Positions 26,999 through 35,486 of a DNA stretch of 64,000 bases are shown piece after piece. The stretch comes from Microbacterium sp. B35-30 (GTDB taxonomy: Bacteria > Actinomycetota > Actinomycetes > Actinomycetales > Microbacteriaceae). The DNA is taken from assembly GCF_010634855.1 (NCBI RefSeq), contig NZ_MWLQ01000047.1, forward strand, positions 1 through 64,000, in the 5' to 3' direction. The translations under genes were made by a program, and so were the position numbers. Each line of letters starts with the position of its first letter. The stretch's first letter is position 1. Under the pieces are notes generated by a model. The model worked only from the letters and a program-made list of their open reading frames with translations, searched no databases and was not told where the DNA came from.

Positions 26999-29900
26999 AT
27001 GGAGGTTCGCGTTCTTGGAGCGCTGACACTCGACGATGGCCGGATTCCACTGGCTCCGCGGGATCGTGCGGTGCTGGGTGCGCTCACCATCCGGCTCGGC
27101 GCATCCCTGTCCGTCGATTCCCTCGCGGCGGCGGTCTGGGGAGATGATCCTCCCGCCTCATGGTCCCATGTCATTCGGGGCTGCATCATGCGGCTGCGCA
27201 GGCTCATCGCGCCCGACCGGATCGAGACGACCCCGCGCGGGTACCGCTTGATCCCGGAGCACATCGACGTCGACGCCGAGCGGTTCGAACGACTTGTCAC
27301 AAGGGGTTCGCGTCAGCTGGAGCTAGGCGAGCCCGAGCGGGCAGCGCACACATTCTCGGAGGCGCTCGCACTGTGGCGGGGGGAGCCCTACGTCGAGCTC
27401 ATGGACTGGGGGCCGGCTCGGATCGCGTCGGGACGTCTGGCGGAGCTGCGGCTCGGTGTGGAGGAGCTGCTTCTGGACGCGCGGCTGCAAGCAGGTGATG
27501 TACAGGAGGTGACCGCATTGGCGCGCGCCCGCGTCGCCGAGGCACCATTGCGCGAGCGACGCTGGGTGGTGCTGAGCGTGGCGCAGTACCGCCAGGGTCG
27601 GCAAGCGGATGCGCTCGCCACGGTCCGCAGGGCGCGCGTGCTGCTCGCCGCCGAGCTGGGCCTGGATCCGTGCACCGAGCTCGCCGAGCTGGAGCAGGCG
27701 ATCCTCCGGCAGGATCCCGCGCTGATGTCCGACCGGGTGTTCCGAGCCGAGAGCCCGGAATGCCCGTACTTCGGGCTGCCTCCCGCGGGAGTGGCGGATG
27801 CCGAGCGGTACTTCGGTCGCGAGCAGGAGCTGATCGGCGCTGTTCGGGCGCTCGAGGAGCGCGGCGTGCTGCTCGTCGCCGGCTCATCGGGCGTCGGCAA
27901 GTCCTCATTCGTGAGGGCAGGGATCGCTGCCGAGTTCCTCGCGCGAGGTGTCGACGTCGCCATCGTGACGCCCGGCGAGCACCCGATCGATGTCCTTCGC
28001 GATGTCGATCTGCCCGTGGGAGAGTCGCTCCTGATCGTCGATCAATGCGAGCAGGCCTTCGCCGCCGATGACCCCGCCGAGATCCGCGAATTCTTCGACG
28101 CCCTGTCGCAGATGGTGTACTGCGGCATGCTCGTCGTCGCCATCCGCGCCGACCGTCTCGGAGACCTGGCCGATCACCAAGGATTCGCCCAGATCATCCA
28201 GTCGCATCTGCTCCTCCTCACCGCGCTCGGACCCGACAGCCTCCGAACCGTGATCGAGAGGCCTGCAGATCAGGCGGGCCTCATCCTGGAGCCGGGCCTC
28301 GTGGAGATCCTGGTCCGCGATGCGGATGGGCGCACGCTTCCGCTGCTTTCTCACGCTTTGCGTCAGGTGTGGTTCCGTCGTGAGGGCCGCGTTCTGACGG
28401 TCGAGGCGTATCGGGCATCCGGTGAGATCGTTGGTGCCGTCGCGAAGACCGCGGAGGAGGTCTTCGCGACGCTCTCGGAGGAGGGCGTGCGGTTGCTGCG
28501 CGACATCCTGCTCCGTCTCGTCGAAGCCTCCGCGGACGGTGCGGTCGTCTCTCGTCGCGTCGAACGCACGCGCATCGCGATCGACGACGCGCACGCGCAG
28601 ATCGTCGACCGGCTGGTCGATGCCCGGCTCATCACGACAGACGAGGAGTCGGTTGAGGTGTCTCACGAAGCGCTTGCACGGGAATGGCCACGGTTGAAGG
28701 AGTGGCTCGCGGACGATGTCGAGGGCCAACGGATCATGCGGCACCTCAGCTCCTCCGCCGCCGCCTGGGATGCGATGGGCCGACCCGACAGCGAGCTCTA
28801 CCGTGGCGGCCGGCTGTCGACGGCCCAGCACTGGCGGGACGCGGTCGATCCCGCGATCACCGCGGTTGAGCGAGAGTTCCTCGACGCCGCGGCAGCGCAT
28901 GAGACCGCAGCACTCGCCGCCGCGCAAGGACAGCTCCGCAAAGAGCGCCGGATGGTGCGCCGACTGTCCTGGGTGTCGGCCGGGGCAGCCGCTCTCGCGA
29001 TCGTCGCTGTCACGGCCGGCATCCTCGCGGGGCTCCAGGCGAATCACGCCGCGACGGCCGCCGAGGCACGGCGCGTCGCCGCACGCGCGCTCGACGAGCC
29101 CCACTTCGACCGCGCGCTTCTGCTCGCCGTGGAGGCCACCCGGCTCTGGGACAGCTCCGAGACACGCCTCAACCTCGTACGCGTCATCTCACGCGCACCC
29201 CACCTGACGAGCATCATCCGCATACCGGAAGACGAGGTGGCCGCCTTGAGCATGTCCGTCGCCGAGGACGGGACCCGAGCATCGGTGATCGACAGCGATC
29301 AGGGTGTGCGCCTATTCGATCTCGACGCCCGCACGCAGCTCGGCGAGTACTCGCCGTCCGGCAGCGGAGTTGTGACCTCGGCGATCGACCCCATCACTGG
29401 GGCGGTCGTTTTCAGCGAGACGTCCGACCCGTTCCTGCGAACGGGCAGGCTCGATCTCGCAGACGCCGGCCGATCGGGCGTGACCACCTACGAGGGGGTG
29501 GATCGGACGGCCGCAGACGTCGAGTTCTCGGTCGACGGATCCCTCTTTGCAGCGCTTGCGCCGACAGGGCAGCCCGGTGGGGTCGCCCTCTGGTGGGGCG
29601 CCAAGGGGAACCTGACCGGGCCGATTCTCCTGGATCTGGACGTAATCTTCCGCGATCCTCTGTCCGAGCAGGTCTTCAGCTTCAGTGCCGTGAAATTCTC
29701 TCCGGACGGCTCGCGGATGTATATCAGCGGATCCAAAACGACCATCGTTCTTGAGACGGCAACGGGCGAAGAGCTCGCTCGGATCGCCGGCAACGGAATT
29801 CTCGCCATCAGTCCGGATGGCGGACGTATCGCGGTCCGAGACGGCCCACGCGCGGTGCGGATCGTGGATACCTCCGGGGTCGCCGCACCAACCACCATCT

Positions 29901-30346
29901 CGCTGTCATCCTTTCCGTGGGCGGCCGACTTCCACCCCGACAGGCCGCTACTCGCCATCGCAGGTGCAGGGGTCGTGGTGGCCAGCACCATGACCGGCGA
30001 GATCCTCGAGACACTGGTCGGTCATGACGGCTGGGTCACCGCGGCCGAATTTCGACCGACCGGCGAGTTGGTCACGGCCGGAATCGAGGGTGCGATCATG
30101 ACATGGAATCTCGGGGACTGGTCGGCGGATCTTCCCGGCCGTCTTGTCCTACGGCACCACGTGTGGCTCGAACCCAATGAGCGCACCGTCATGTTCAAGG
30201 AGTTCCAGGGGGGTTGGCAGCATGTCGTCGCCGAGCCCGCCGTATGGCAGGAACACGCCTGTGGGATCGCGGGACGAGTACTCACCGAACAGGAGTGGGC
30301 GGAGCTGTTGGGATCTCGTCCGTACGCCCCGGCATGCCGCGAGTGA
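26999..30346 (+). CDS. BTAD/SARP-type regulator fused to nSTAND1 NTPase, TM helix and WD40-like repeats
   Basis: The 1115-residue protein begins with an OmpR-like winged helix and a bacterial transcriptional activation domain (residues 1-85, about 95-240), as in AfsR/SARP regulators. An nSTAND1 P-loop domain follows: Walker A AGSSGVGKSS near residue 300, Walker B LLIVDQCEQAF near 343. A transmembrane helix (about 655-680) and degenerate WD40-like beta repeats (about 715-1070, VKFSPDGSRMYISG, VTAAEFRPTGELVTAG) complete it. It could sense a signal through the repeats and activate transcription in an ATP-dependent way. It starts 163 bases after jetD, with TTGACG-17-CACAGT close to the ATG. Promoter-type heptamer repeats lie just downstream. 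Confidence 0.85.
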   Translation: MEVRVLGALTLDDGRIPLAPRDRAVLGALTIRLGASLSVDSLAAAVWGDDPPASWSHVIRGCIMRLRRLIAPDRIETTPRGYRLIPEHIDVDAERFERLVTRGSRQLELGEPERAAHTFSEALALWRGEPYVELMDWGPARIASGRLAELRLGVEELLLDARLQAGDVQEVTALARARVAEAPLRERRWVVLSVAQYRQGRQADALATVRRARVLLAAELGLDPCTELAELEQAILRQDPALMSDRVFRAESPECPYFGLPPAGVADAERYFGREQELIGAVRALEERGVLLVAGSSGVGKSSFVRAGIAAEFLARGVDVAIVTPGEHPIDVLRDVDLPVGESLLIVDQCEQAFAADDPAEIREFFDALSQMVYCGMLVVAIRADRLGDLADHQGFAQIIQSHLLLLTALGPDSLRTVIERPADQAGLILEPGLVEILVRDADGRTLPLLSHALRQVWFRREGRVLTVEAYRASGEIVGAVAKTAEEVFATLSEEGVRLLRDILLRLVEASADGAVVSRRVERTRIAIDDAHAQIVDRLVDARLITTDEESVEVSHEALAREWPRLKEWLADDVEGQRIMRHLSSSAAAWDAMGRPDSELYRGGRLSTAQHWRDAVDPAITAVEREFLDAAAAHETAALAAAQGQLRKERRMVRRLSWVSAGAAALAIVAVTAGILAGLQANHAATAAEARRVAARALDEPHFDRALLLAVEATRLWDSSETRLNLVRVISRAPHLTSIIRIPEDEVAALSMSVAEDGTRASVIDSDQGVRLFDLDARTQLGEYSPSGSGVVTSAIDPITGAVVFSETSDPFLRTGRLDLADAGRSGVTTYEGVDRTAADVEFSVDGSLFAALAPTGQPGGVALWWGAKGNLTGPILLDLDVIFRDPLSEQVFSFSAVKFSPDGSRMYISGSKTTIVLETATGEELARIAGNGILAISPDGGRIAVRDGPRAVRIVDTSGVAAPTTISLSSFPWAADFHPDRPLLAIAGAGVVVASTMTGEILETLVGHDGWVTAAEFRPTGELVTAGIEGAIMTWNLGDWSADLPGRLVLRHHVWLEPNERTVMFKEFQGGWQHVVAEPAVWQEHACGIAGRVLTEQEWAELLGSRPYAPACRE

Positions 30347-30370
30347 CCTCGGCCTGAGATCCGGACGGTC

Positions 30371-30402
30371 GATACAGGACTGATACAGCGCTTTGGTTGA
30401 GT
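30371..30402 (+). promoter_or_regulatory. candidate SARP binding repeats and -10 element
   Basis: GATACAG occurs at 30371-30377 and 30382-30388, an 11-bp period with 4-base spacer. A possible -10 (TTGAGT, 30397-30402) begins 8 bases after the second repeat. Heptamer direct repeats with 11-bp period placed 8 bp from the -10 are the described layout of SARP-activated promoters. It lies between the BTAD regulator and the haloperoxidase-like gene. Confidence 0.5.
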
Positions 30403-30499
30403 GCACCCACTCGCACTGCGTCCAGCCCGACCAGTCATGTGACGAGTCGCGACGCAACCGCCTAGCCGCGGTCAGGTGAGACCTAGAAGGGGACGGATC

Positions 30500-31840
30500 A
30501 TGCGACCAGGACTACATAAGCGCACACTCGGCACTTTCACGCTTGCCGCTCTCGTCGCGCTGGTGGCAACAGCGCTGGGAACCGCGCCCGCGGTGGCACA
30601 GCCGCAGCATTCCGACGCGGTGCGTGTCTGGAATCTCCATGCTTCGGACGCGCTGATAAACCCCACAGGGGCCGACATTCCCGGTGCAGCTCAGGCGCCG
30701 CCGGTCTCGCAATTGCACCTCGCGATGGTGCAGGGAGCCGTCTACGACGCGGTCAACGCGATCGTAGGCGGATACCAGCCCTACCTGCCAGATCTTCCAG
30801 CGGTGTCCCGGTCGGCATCGCAGGAGGCCGCCGTCGCCACCGCCGCGCACCACGTGCTGGTCGGCTTGGGAATCGGACTGGTACCCGCGTTGCCGCAGGT
30901 GGTCCGGGACCGGCTTGATGGCCTCTATGCCGCCGCGCTCGCAAGCATCCCCGCCGGCGATGCCAAGACCGAGGGGGTGGCAGCAGGTGCAGCCGCCGCG
31001 GCGGCCATGCTCGAAGCACGAACCGATGACGGCCGCTACGCGGTTTCTCCCACCGGCGGGCCCATTTTGTGGCAGGTCGGCACCGGGCCCGGCGAATGGC
31101 GTCCCATTTCGCCGCCAGAGCCGAGCAACGCCCTTGCATGGGTGAGCGCGGTCGAACCGTTCACGCTTGAGAGCACATCCCAGCTCCGCACGGCAGGGCC
31201 GAACGCACTGACCAGCCACGACTACGCAAAGGACTACAACGAGGTGAAAGACCTCGGAGCAATCGACAGCCGCCGCACCGCCAAGCAGAACGTCGTCGCC
31301 GACTTGTACACGGCGCACCCGCCGGAGCTGTTCAACCGCACATTCCGGGCGATATCCGAAGCGGAGGGACTCACGCTCGCCGAAGAAGCCCGCCTTTTCG
31401 CCATGTTGAACCTGGCCACTGCAGACAGTGTCATCAGCTGCTTCGACGACAAGAACTTCTGGAACTTCTGGCGTCCGGTGACCGCCATCCACGAGGGCGA
31501 CAATGACGGCAACCGCAAGACCGTGGGCGATACGGAATGGGCGCCGCTCCTCGCGGCTCCGCCGTATTCCGAGCATCCATCTGGCTACAACTGCGTTTCG
31601 GCGGCATACATGCACGCTGCCATGGCCTTCTTCGACACCAACAGGATGAACTTCAGTGTCGTGAGGATCGCGACCGGTGCGACGCGAGAGTACAAGCACT
31701 TCAGTGCCGTGGTCGATGACACCATCGACGCGCGCGTATACCAAGGTCTCCACTTCCGGGAGGCCGAGGTCCAGGGCGCAGGGATCGGTGAAGGCGCCGC
31801 CCGCTGGCTTGATCGGCACTTCCTTCAGCCAGTGAAGTGA
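30500..31840 (+). CDS. secreted vanadium-dependent haloperoxidase-like (PAP2) protein
   Basis: The 446-residue protein has a signal peptide (LHKRTLGTFTLAALVALVAT..., cleavage after AVA) and an all-helical PAP2/haloperoxidase domain. The vanadate pocket elements are KNFWNFWRPVTAI (near residue 318) and GLHF near 416 with the ligand His. The middle motif, normally PSGH, reads HPSGYN near residue 358, so the acid-base His is replaced by Tyr. That may change or abolish halide oxidation and leave a phosphatase-like or other role. AGAAGGGGA precedes the ATG. It follows the BTAD regulator and a perfect terminator follows it. Confidence 0.85.
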   Translation: MRPGLHKRTLGTFTLAALVALVATALGTAPAVAQPQHSDAVRVWNLHASDALINPTGADIPGAAQAPPVSQLHLAMVQGAVYDAVNAIVGGYQPYLPDLPAVSRSASQEAAVATAAHHVLVGLGIGLVPALPQVVRDRLDGLYAAALASIPAGDAKTEGVAAGAAAAAAMLEARTDDGRYAVSPTGGPILWQVGTGPGEWRPISPPEPSNALAWVSAVEPFTLESTSQLRTAGPNALTSHDYAKDYNEVKDLGAIDSRRTAKQNVVADLYTAHPPELFNRTFRAISEAEGLTLAEEARLFAMLNLATADSVISCFDDKNFWNFWRPVTAIHEGDNDGNRKTVGDTEWAPLLAAPPYSEHPSGYNCVSAAYMHAAMAFFDTNRMNFSVVRIATGATREYKHFSAVVDDTIDARVYQGLHFREAEVQGAGIGEGAARWLDRHFLQPVK

Positions 31841-31884
31841 CCCGACCCGGCCGCTTCGACAGGAACGAAACGAATCCAGAAGGC

Positions 31885-31928
31885 TGAGCCGGATCGAACC
31901 CGCCTGAAAGGGAGGTCGATCCGGCTCA
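31885..31928 (+). terminator. 13-bp stem terminator after the haloperoxidase-like gene
   Basis: TGAGCCGGATCGA (31885-31897) pairs perfectly with TCGATCCGGCTCA (31916-31928) over an 18-base loop, 45 bases after the stop codon and followed by AAAT. Confidence 0.8.
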
Positions 31929-31931
31929 AAT

Positions 31932-32040
31932 ATGTGGTCGATGGGCCGCATGGTGCTGTTCCGCACGGCGCCCGGCTCGAAGCCCGCCGAGCTTTCGACG
32001 AACCCCGCGTCGCCTTCGAAGTCGACGAATACGACGGCGG
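31932..32040 (+). pseudogene. fragment of a PPOX-family gene
   Basis: The text encodes VLFRTAPGSKPAELSTN in one frame and VAFEVDEYD in another, aligned with LFRTAPGSKLAEISANRQ and VAFEVDEYD of the PPOX protein at 13854-14306. Both ends of the gene are missing and there is at least one frameshift. It lies between the haloperoxidase terminator and the siderophore promoter, so it is a relic left by rearrangement. Confidence 0.72.
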
Positions 32041-32068
32041 GGTAGCGCACCGGACGATGACGTCCGAG

Positions 32069-32114
32069 TTGACACCCTCACCAGGATCGTAGAAGTTAGG
32101 TAAGCCAAACCTAA
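32069..32114 (+). promoter_or_regulatory. siderophore promoter with DmdR/IdeR-type iron box
   Basis: TTAGGTAAGCCAAACCTAA (32096-32114) is a 19-bp interrupted palindrome matching the actinobacterial iron box (TTAGGTTAGGCTAACCTAA). TTGACA at 32069-32074 gives a -35 element and the box overlaps or follows the -10 and start site, so a metal-loaded DmdR/IdeR repressor would block transcription when iron is sufficient. The desA ribosome site GAAGGAG follows at once. Confidence 0.85.
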
Positions 32115-32128
32115 CCGAAGGAGTGCTG

Positions 32129-33601
32129 GTGCACGAGTTGCTGACACGCCCCACCGCCGATCTCTACCGCTCGCTGGTCGCTCAGACCTCGTCGCGAGTG
32201 GCGACGCGCTTCGAGACAGTGACCCAGCCGTTCTCCGGCGCGGCACGTTCGGATCTGCAGGAGCTCGTCGACGGCGTCGCCCTCGACGTCGACGGCGTCG
32301 GGACGGCCCGCGCGATCCGCGAGATCGATGAGCTGTTCCTGGAGCACGCCGTCTGGTTCCATCACCCGTCCTACGCGGCGCACCTCAACTGCCCGGTCGC
32401 GCTGCCTGCGGTGGCAGCCGAGACCGTCCTCGCGGCGGTGAACACCTCGGTCGACACCTACGACCAGTCCACCGTCGGCACCCTCATGGAGCGCCGCCTC
32501 CTGACCTGGACCTCGGAACGCATCGGGTTCCCGCACGGCGGTGGGGTGTTCACCTCGGGCGGCACGCAGTCGAACCTCCACGCCCTCTTCCTCGCTCGCG
32601 AAGCGGCGCTCGCGCGGACGGAGCTCGCGCGTCCGCGGGCGCTCGCGCGCCTGGCCGTGTTCGCAACGGCGTCGAGCCATTTCAGCGTGGGCAAGTCGGC
32701 CCTGCTCCTCGGCTTGACCGAAGACGCGGTCATCGCCGTTGCCGACGACGGCGAGGGACGCATGGATGCCGCAGCCCTGACGGTCGCGCTGCGCGAGGCC
32801 GAGGCATCCGGTCGCCTTCCGATGGCCGTCGTCGCGACCGCCGGCACCACCGACCGCGGTGTCATCGACCCGCTCGCACCGATCGCGGACGTGTGCGACG
32901 CCGGCGGCGTGTGGCTGCACGTCGATGCGGCGTACGGGTGCGGGCTCCTCGTCTCACCGCGCCGCCGGCATCTCCTCGCCGGGATCGAGCGGGCGCGATC
33001 GGTCACGGTCGACTTCCACAAGAGCTTCTTCCAGCCGGTGTCATCGAGCGCGCTGCTGGTGCGCGAACCGCGAGACCTCGCGGCGGGCGCGTGGCATGCC
33101 GACTATCTCAATCCGCTCGAGAACGAGGAGCCGAATCAGGTCGACGTGTCGCTGCAGACGACGCGCCGCTTCGACGCGCTGAAGCTGTGGGTGACGCTCC
33201 GCGCCGTCGGCGCCGAGCGTCTGGGCGAGATGTTCGACACCGTCATCGACCTCGCGCAATGGGTGAGCGACGAGGTCGCGACCGATCCCGAGCTGGAGCT
33301 CGTCGGCCGGACACAGCTGAGCACGGTGCTGTTCCGCGTCCGGCCGGACGGAGCGGATGCCGCGACGCAGGACGCGCTGGTGGCCGGCGTTCGGCGGGTC
33401 CTGTTCGAGTCGGGGCGCGCGCTCGTCGCCAAGACGGTGATCGACGGCCGGGCCTGCCTCAAGCTCACCCTGTTGAACCCCGAGACCACGGCCGACGACA
33501 TCCGCGGGGTCCTCGCGATGGTGAAGGATGCCGCGACCACGCTGGCGGGGATCGCCCCGGAGTTCGACGGGCTTCTCGCCGATGCGGAGGCGACCGCATG
33601 A
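32129..33601 (+). CDS. desA: PLP-dependent lysine decarboxylase of siderophore synthesis
   Basis: DesA converts lysine to cadaverine, the diamine backbone of desferrioxamine-type hydroxamate siderophores. The 490-residue protein is a group II PLP decarboxylase: HPSYAAHLNCP, TSGGTQSN, WLHVDAAYG and the PLP-binding Lys298 in DFHKSFFQP. The GTG at 32129 has GAAGGAG at the right distance; an in-frame GTG two codons earlier overlaps the ribosome site. It is the first gene of a six-gene operon under the iron box and overlaps desB by ATGA. A diaminobutyrate decarboxylase of the same family is an alternative reading, but the desBCD context favours lysine. Confidence 0.93.
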   Translation: MHELLTRPTADLYRSLVAQTSSRVATRFETVTQPFSGAARSDLQELVDGVALDVDGVGTARAIREIDELFLEHAVWFHHPSYAAHLNCPVALPAVAAETVLAAVNTSVDTYDQSTVGTLMERRLLTWTSERIGFPHGGGVFTSGGTQSNLHALFLAREAALARTELARPRALARLAVFATASSHFSVGKSALLLGLTEDAVIAVADDGEGRMDAAALTVALREAEASGRLPMAVVATAGTTDRGVIDPLAPIADVCDAGGVWLHVDAAYGCGLLVSPRRRHLLAGIERARSVTVDFHKSFFQPVSSSALLVREPRDLAAGAWHADYLNPLENEEPNQVDVSLQTTRRFDALKLWVTLRAVGAERLGEMFDTVIDLAQWVSDEVATDPELELVGRTQLSTVLFRVRPDGADAATQDALVAGVRRVLFESGRALVAKTVIDGRACLKLTLLNPETTADDIRGVLAMVKDAATTLAGIAPEFDGLLADAEATA

Positions 33602-34923
33602 CCGGGCACGTGCACGACGTCGTCGGGGTCGGGATCGGGCCCTTCAACCTCGGCCTGGCGTGCCTCGCCCAACCCACGGAGCTGGATGCGGTGTTCCTCG
33701 ACCGCAACGATGGGCTCCGGTGGCATCACGGCATGATGATCGAGGGCGCGACCATCCAGGTCCCGTTCCTCGCGGACCTCGTCACGATGGCCGACCCGAC
33801 GTCGGAGTTCTCCTTCGTCAACTGGCTCAAGCACACGGGCCGGCTGTACCCGTTCTACATCCGCGAGAGCTTCTATGCGCTGCGCGCCGAGTACGACGCA
33901 TACTGCCGGTGGGCCGCGGACCGTCTGCCGAACCTGCTCTGGAATCACGAGGTCGTCGCCATCGAGCACGACCTCGACGACGACGTCTACGTCGTCCGCG
34001 CCATGCGCACCGACACCGGCGAGCAGAGCGAGCTGCGCGCGCGACACGTCGTGCTCGGCGTCGGCACCCGGCCGGCCATCCCGCCGGCGCTGCGCGGCAT
34101 CGACGGCCCCGCGATCCACAGTTCGGACTACGTCGACCGCCGCGACGAGCTGCGCGCGTCGGACTCGATCACGGTGGTCGGCAGCGGGCAGTCGGCGGCG
34201 GAGATCTACCGCGACCTGCTGGAGGGCGTGCGCGAGGGCGGGTACCGCCTGGACTGGATCACCCGTTCGCCGCGGTTCTTCCCGATGGAGTACACCAAGC
34301 TCACCCTGGAGATGACCTCACCGGAGTACACCGATCACTTCCATGCCCTCCCGCTCGGCATCCGTCAGCACCTCGGCCGTGAGCAGCGCAGCCTCTACAA
34401 GGGCATCTCGGGCGAGCTCATCGACGACATCTACGACACCCTGTACCGCCTCAGCGCCCACGGCGCGGTGCCGACCACGCTCCTGACCGACACGGAGGTG
34501 ACGTCGGCCGAGTGGGACGGTGATCGCTACCGCCTGCGCCTGCGCCACGGGCAGCTCGACCGCGAGCACGAACGCGAGACGGCCTCCCTGATCCTCGCCA
34601 CCGGCTATGCCGCCGAGACGCCCCCGTTCCTGTCACCCGTGGCCGAGCGCCTCGACCACGACGCTCTCGGACGTCTCGCGGTCGCCCGCGACTACAGCGT
34701 CGACGGCGGCCGTGGCCGGGTGTTCGTGCAGAACGGCGAGGAGCACACCCACGGCCTCACCGCACCCGACCTCGGTTTCGGTGCGTGGCGCAACTCGTCG
34801 ATCCTCGCGTCGATCACCGGCCGCGAGGTCTATCCGATCGAACGCCGCATCGCCTTCCAGGACTTCGGGGTTCCCGCCGACGCGTTCGAGGCGGCGAGCG
34901 CGGGATCCGGGGTGGCACGATGA
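33598..34923 (+). CDS. desB: cadaverine/lysine N-monooxygenase
   Basis: DesB hydroxylates cadaverine to N-hydroxycadaverine using FAD, NADPH and oxygen. The 441-residue flavoprotein has the FAD-binding GVGIGPFNLGLA at its start, NADPH-binding VVGSGQSAAE in the middle and the ATGYAAETP motif near the C-terminus. FPMEYTKLTLEM and the LSAHGAVP region are typical of IucD-type enzymes. The ATG overlaps the desA stop and the stop overlaps the desC ATG, so expression is coupled. Confidence 0.94.
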   Translation: MTGHVHDVVGVGIGPFNLGLACLAQPTELDAVFLDRNDGLRWHHGMMIEGATIQVPFLADLVTMADPTSEFSFVNWLKHTGRLYPFYIRESFYALRAEYDAYCRWAADRLPNLLWNHEVVAIEHDLDDDVYVVRAMRTDTGEQSELRARHVVLGVGTRPAIPPALRGIDGPAIHSSDYVDRRDELRASDSITVVGSGQSAAEIYRDLLEGVREGGYRLDWITRSPRFFPMEYTKLTLEMTSPEYTDHFHALPLGIRQHLGREQRSLYKGISGELIDDIYDTLYRLSAHGAVPTTLLTDTEVTSAEWDGDRYRLRLRHGQLDREHERETASLILATGYAAETPPFLSPVAERLDHDALGRLAVARDYSVDGGRGRVFVQNGEEHTHGLTAPDLGFGAWRNSSILASITGREVYPIERRIAFQDFGVPADAFEAASAGSGVAR

Positions 34924-35486
34924 TGGCGTCCGTGTCGCTCGTCGCCGCCGACCCACGCCGGGACGCGCCCGTGGTGCAGCGGTGGCTCGCCGACCCGCAC
35001 GCCGCGTTCTGGCAGATGGGCGGTCACGACGTCGACGCCGTGTGCGATTATCTCGCGAGCGTGGTGACCGACCCGTACCAGGATGGCTGGCTCGGGCTGG
35101 TGGACGGTGCGCCGACCTTTTTCGCCGAGACGTACGACCCGGCGCACGTGCTGCTGAACGGCATCCATGACACCCTCCCCGGCGATCTGGGCATGCATGT
35201 GCTCATCGCGCCGCCCGGCGACCACCCCCGGCACGGCCTGACCGACGCGGTCTTCGCTGCCGTCATGGCATGGTGCTTCGACGAACTCGGCGCAGAGCGC
35301 GTCGTCGTCGAACCGGACGCCCGCAACCACCTGATCCGCCGCAAGAACGTGCGCGCCGGATTCACCGAACTGCGCCACGTGACGATCGAGGACGGCGCCC
35401 ACAGCAAGGCGGCCGTGCTGTCGGTGTGCACGCGCGACGACTACCGCCGTTCAGAACTCGCCGCCACCGGAAAGGCACTTGTATGA
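34920..35486 (+). CDS. desC: hydroxycadaverine acyltransferase (IucB-like GNAT)
   Basis: DesC transfers a succinyl or acetyl group from CoA to N-hydroxycadaverine, making the hydroxamate units. The 188-residue protein is an IucB/RimJ-type GNAT with VVQRWLADPHAAFWQMGG at the start, GDLGMHVLIAPP and the acyl-CoA region VVVEPDARNHLIRRKN. It overlaps desB and desD by ATGA. A second member of the same family closes the operon (39374-39979), so acyl donors may be divided between the two. Confidence 0.9.
   Translation: MMASVSLVAADPRRDAPVVQRWLADPHAAFWQMGGHDVDAVCDYLASVVTDPYQDGWLGLVDGAPTFFAETYDPAHVLLNGIHDTLPGDLGMHVLIAPPGDHPRHGLTDAVFAAVMAWCFDELGAERVVVEPDARNHLIRRKNVRAGFTELRHVTIEDGAHSKAAVLSVCTRDDYRRSELAATGKALV

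Noticed and set aside
30512..32050. Minus-strand open frame of 512 codons opposite the haloperoxidase-like gene
   Set aside because: It runs through the terminator and the PPOX remnant, has no motifs, and the plus strand has a signal peptide, ribosome site and family residues.
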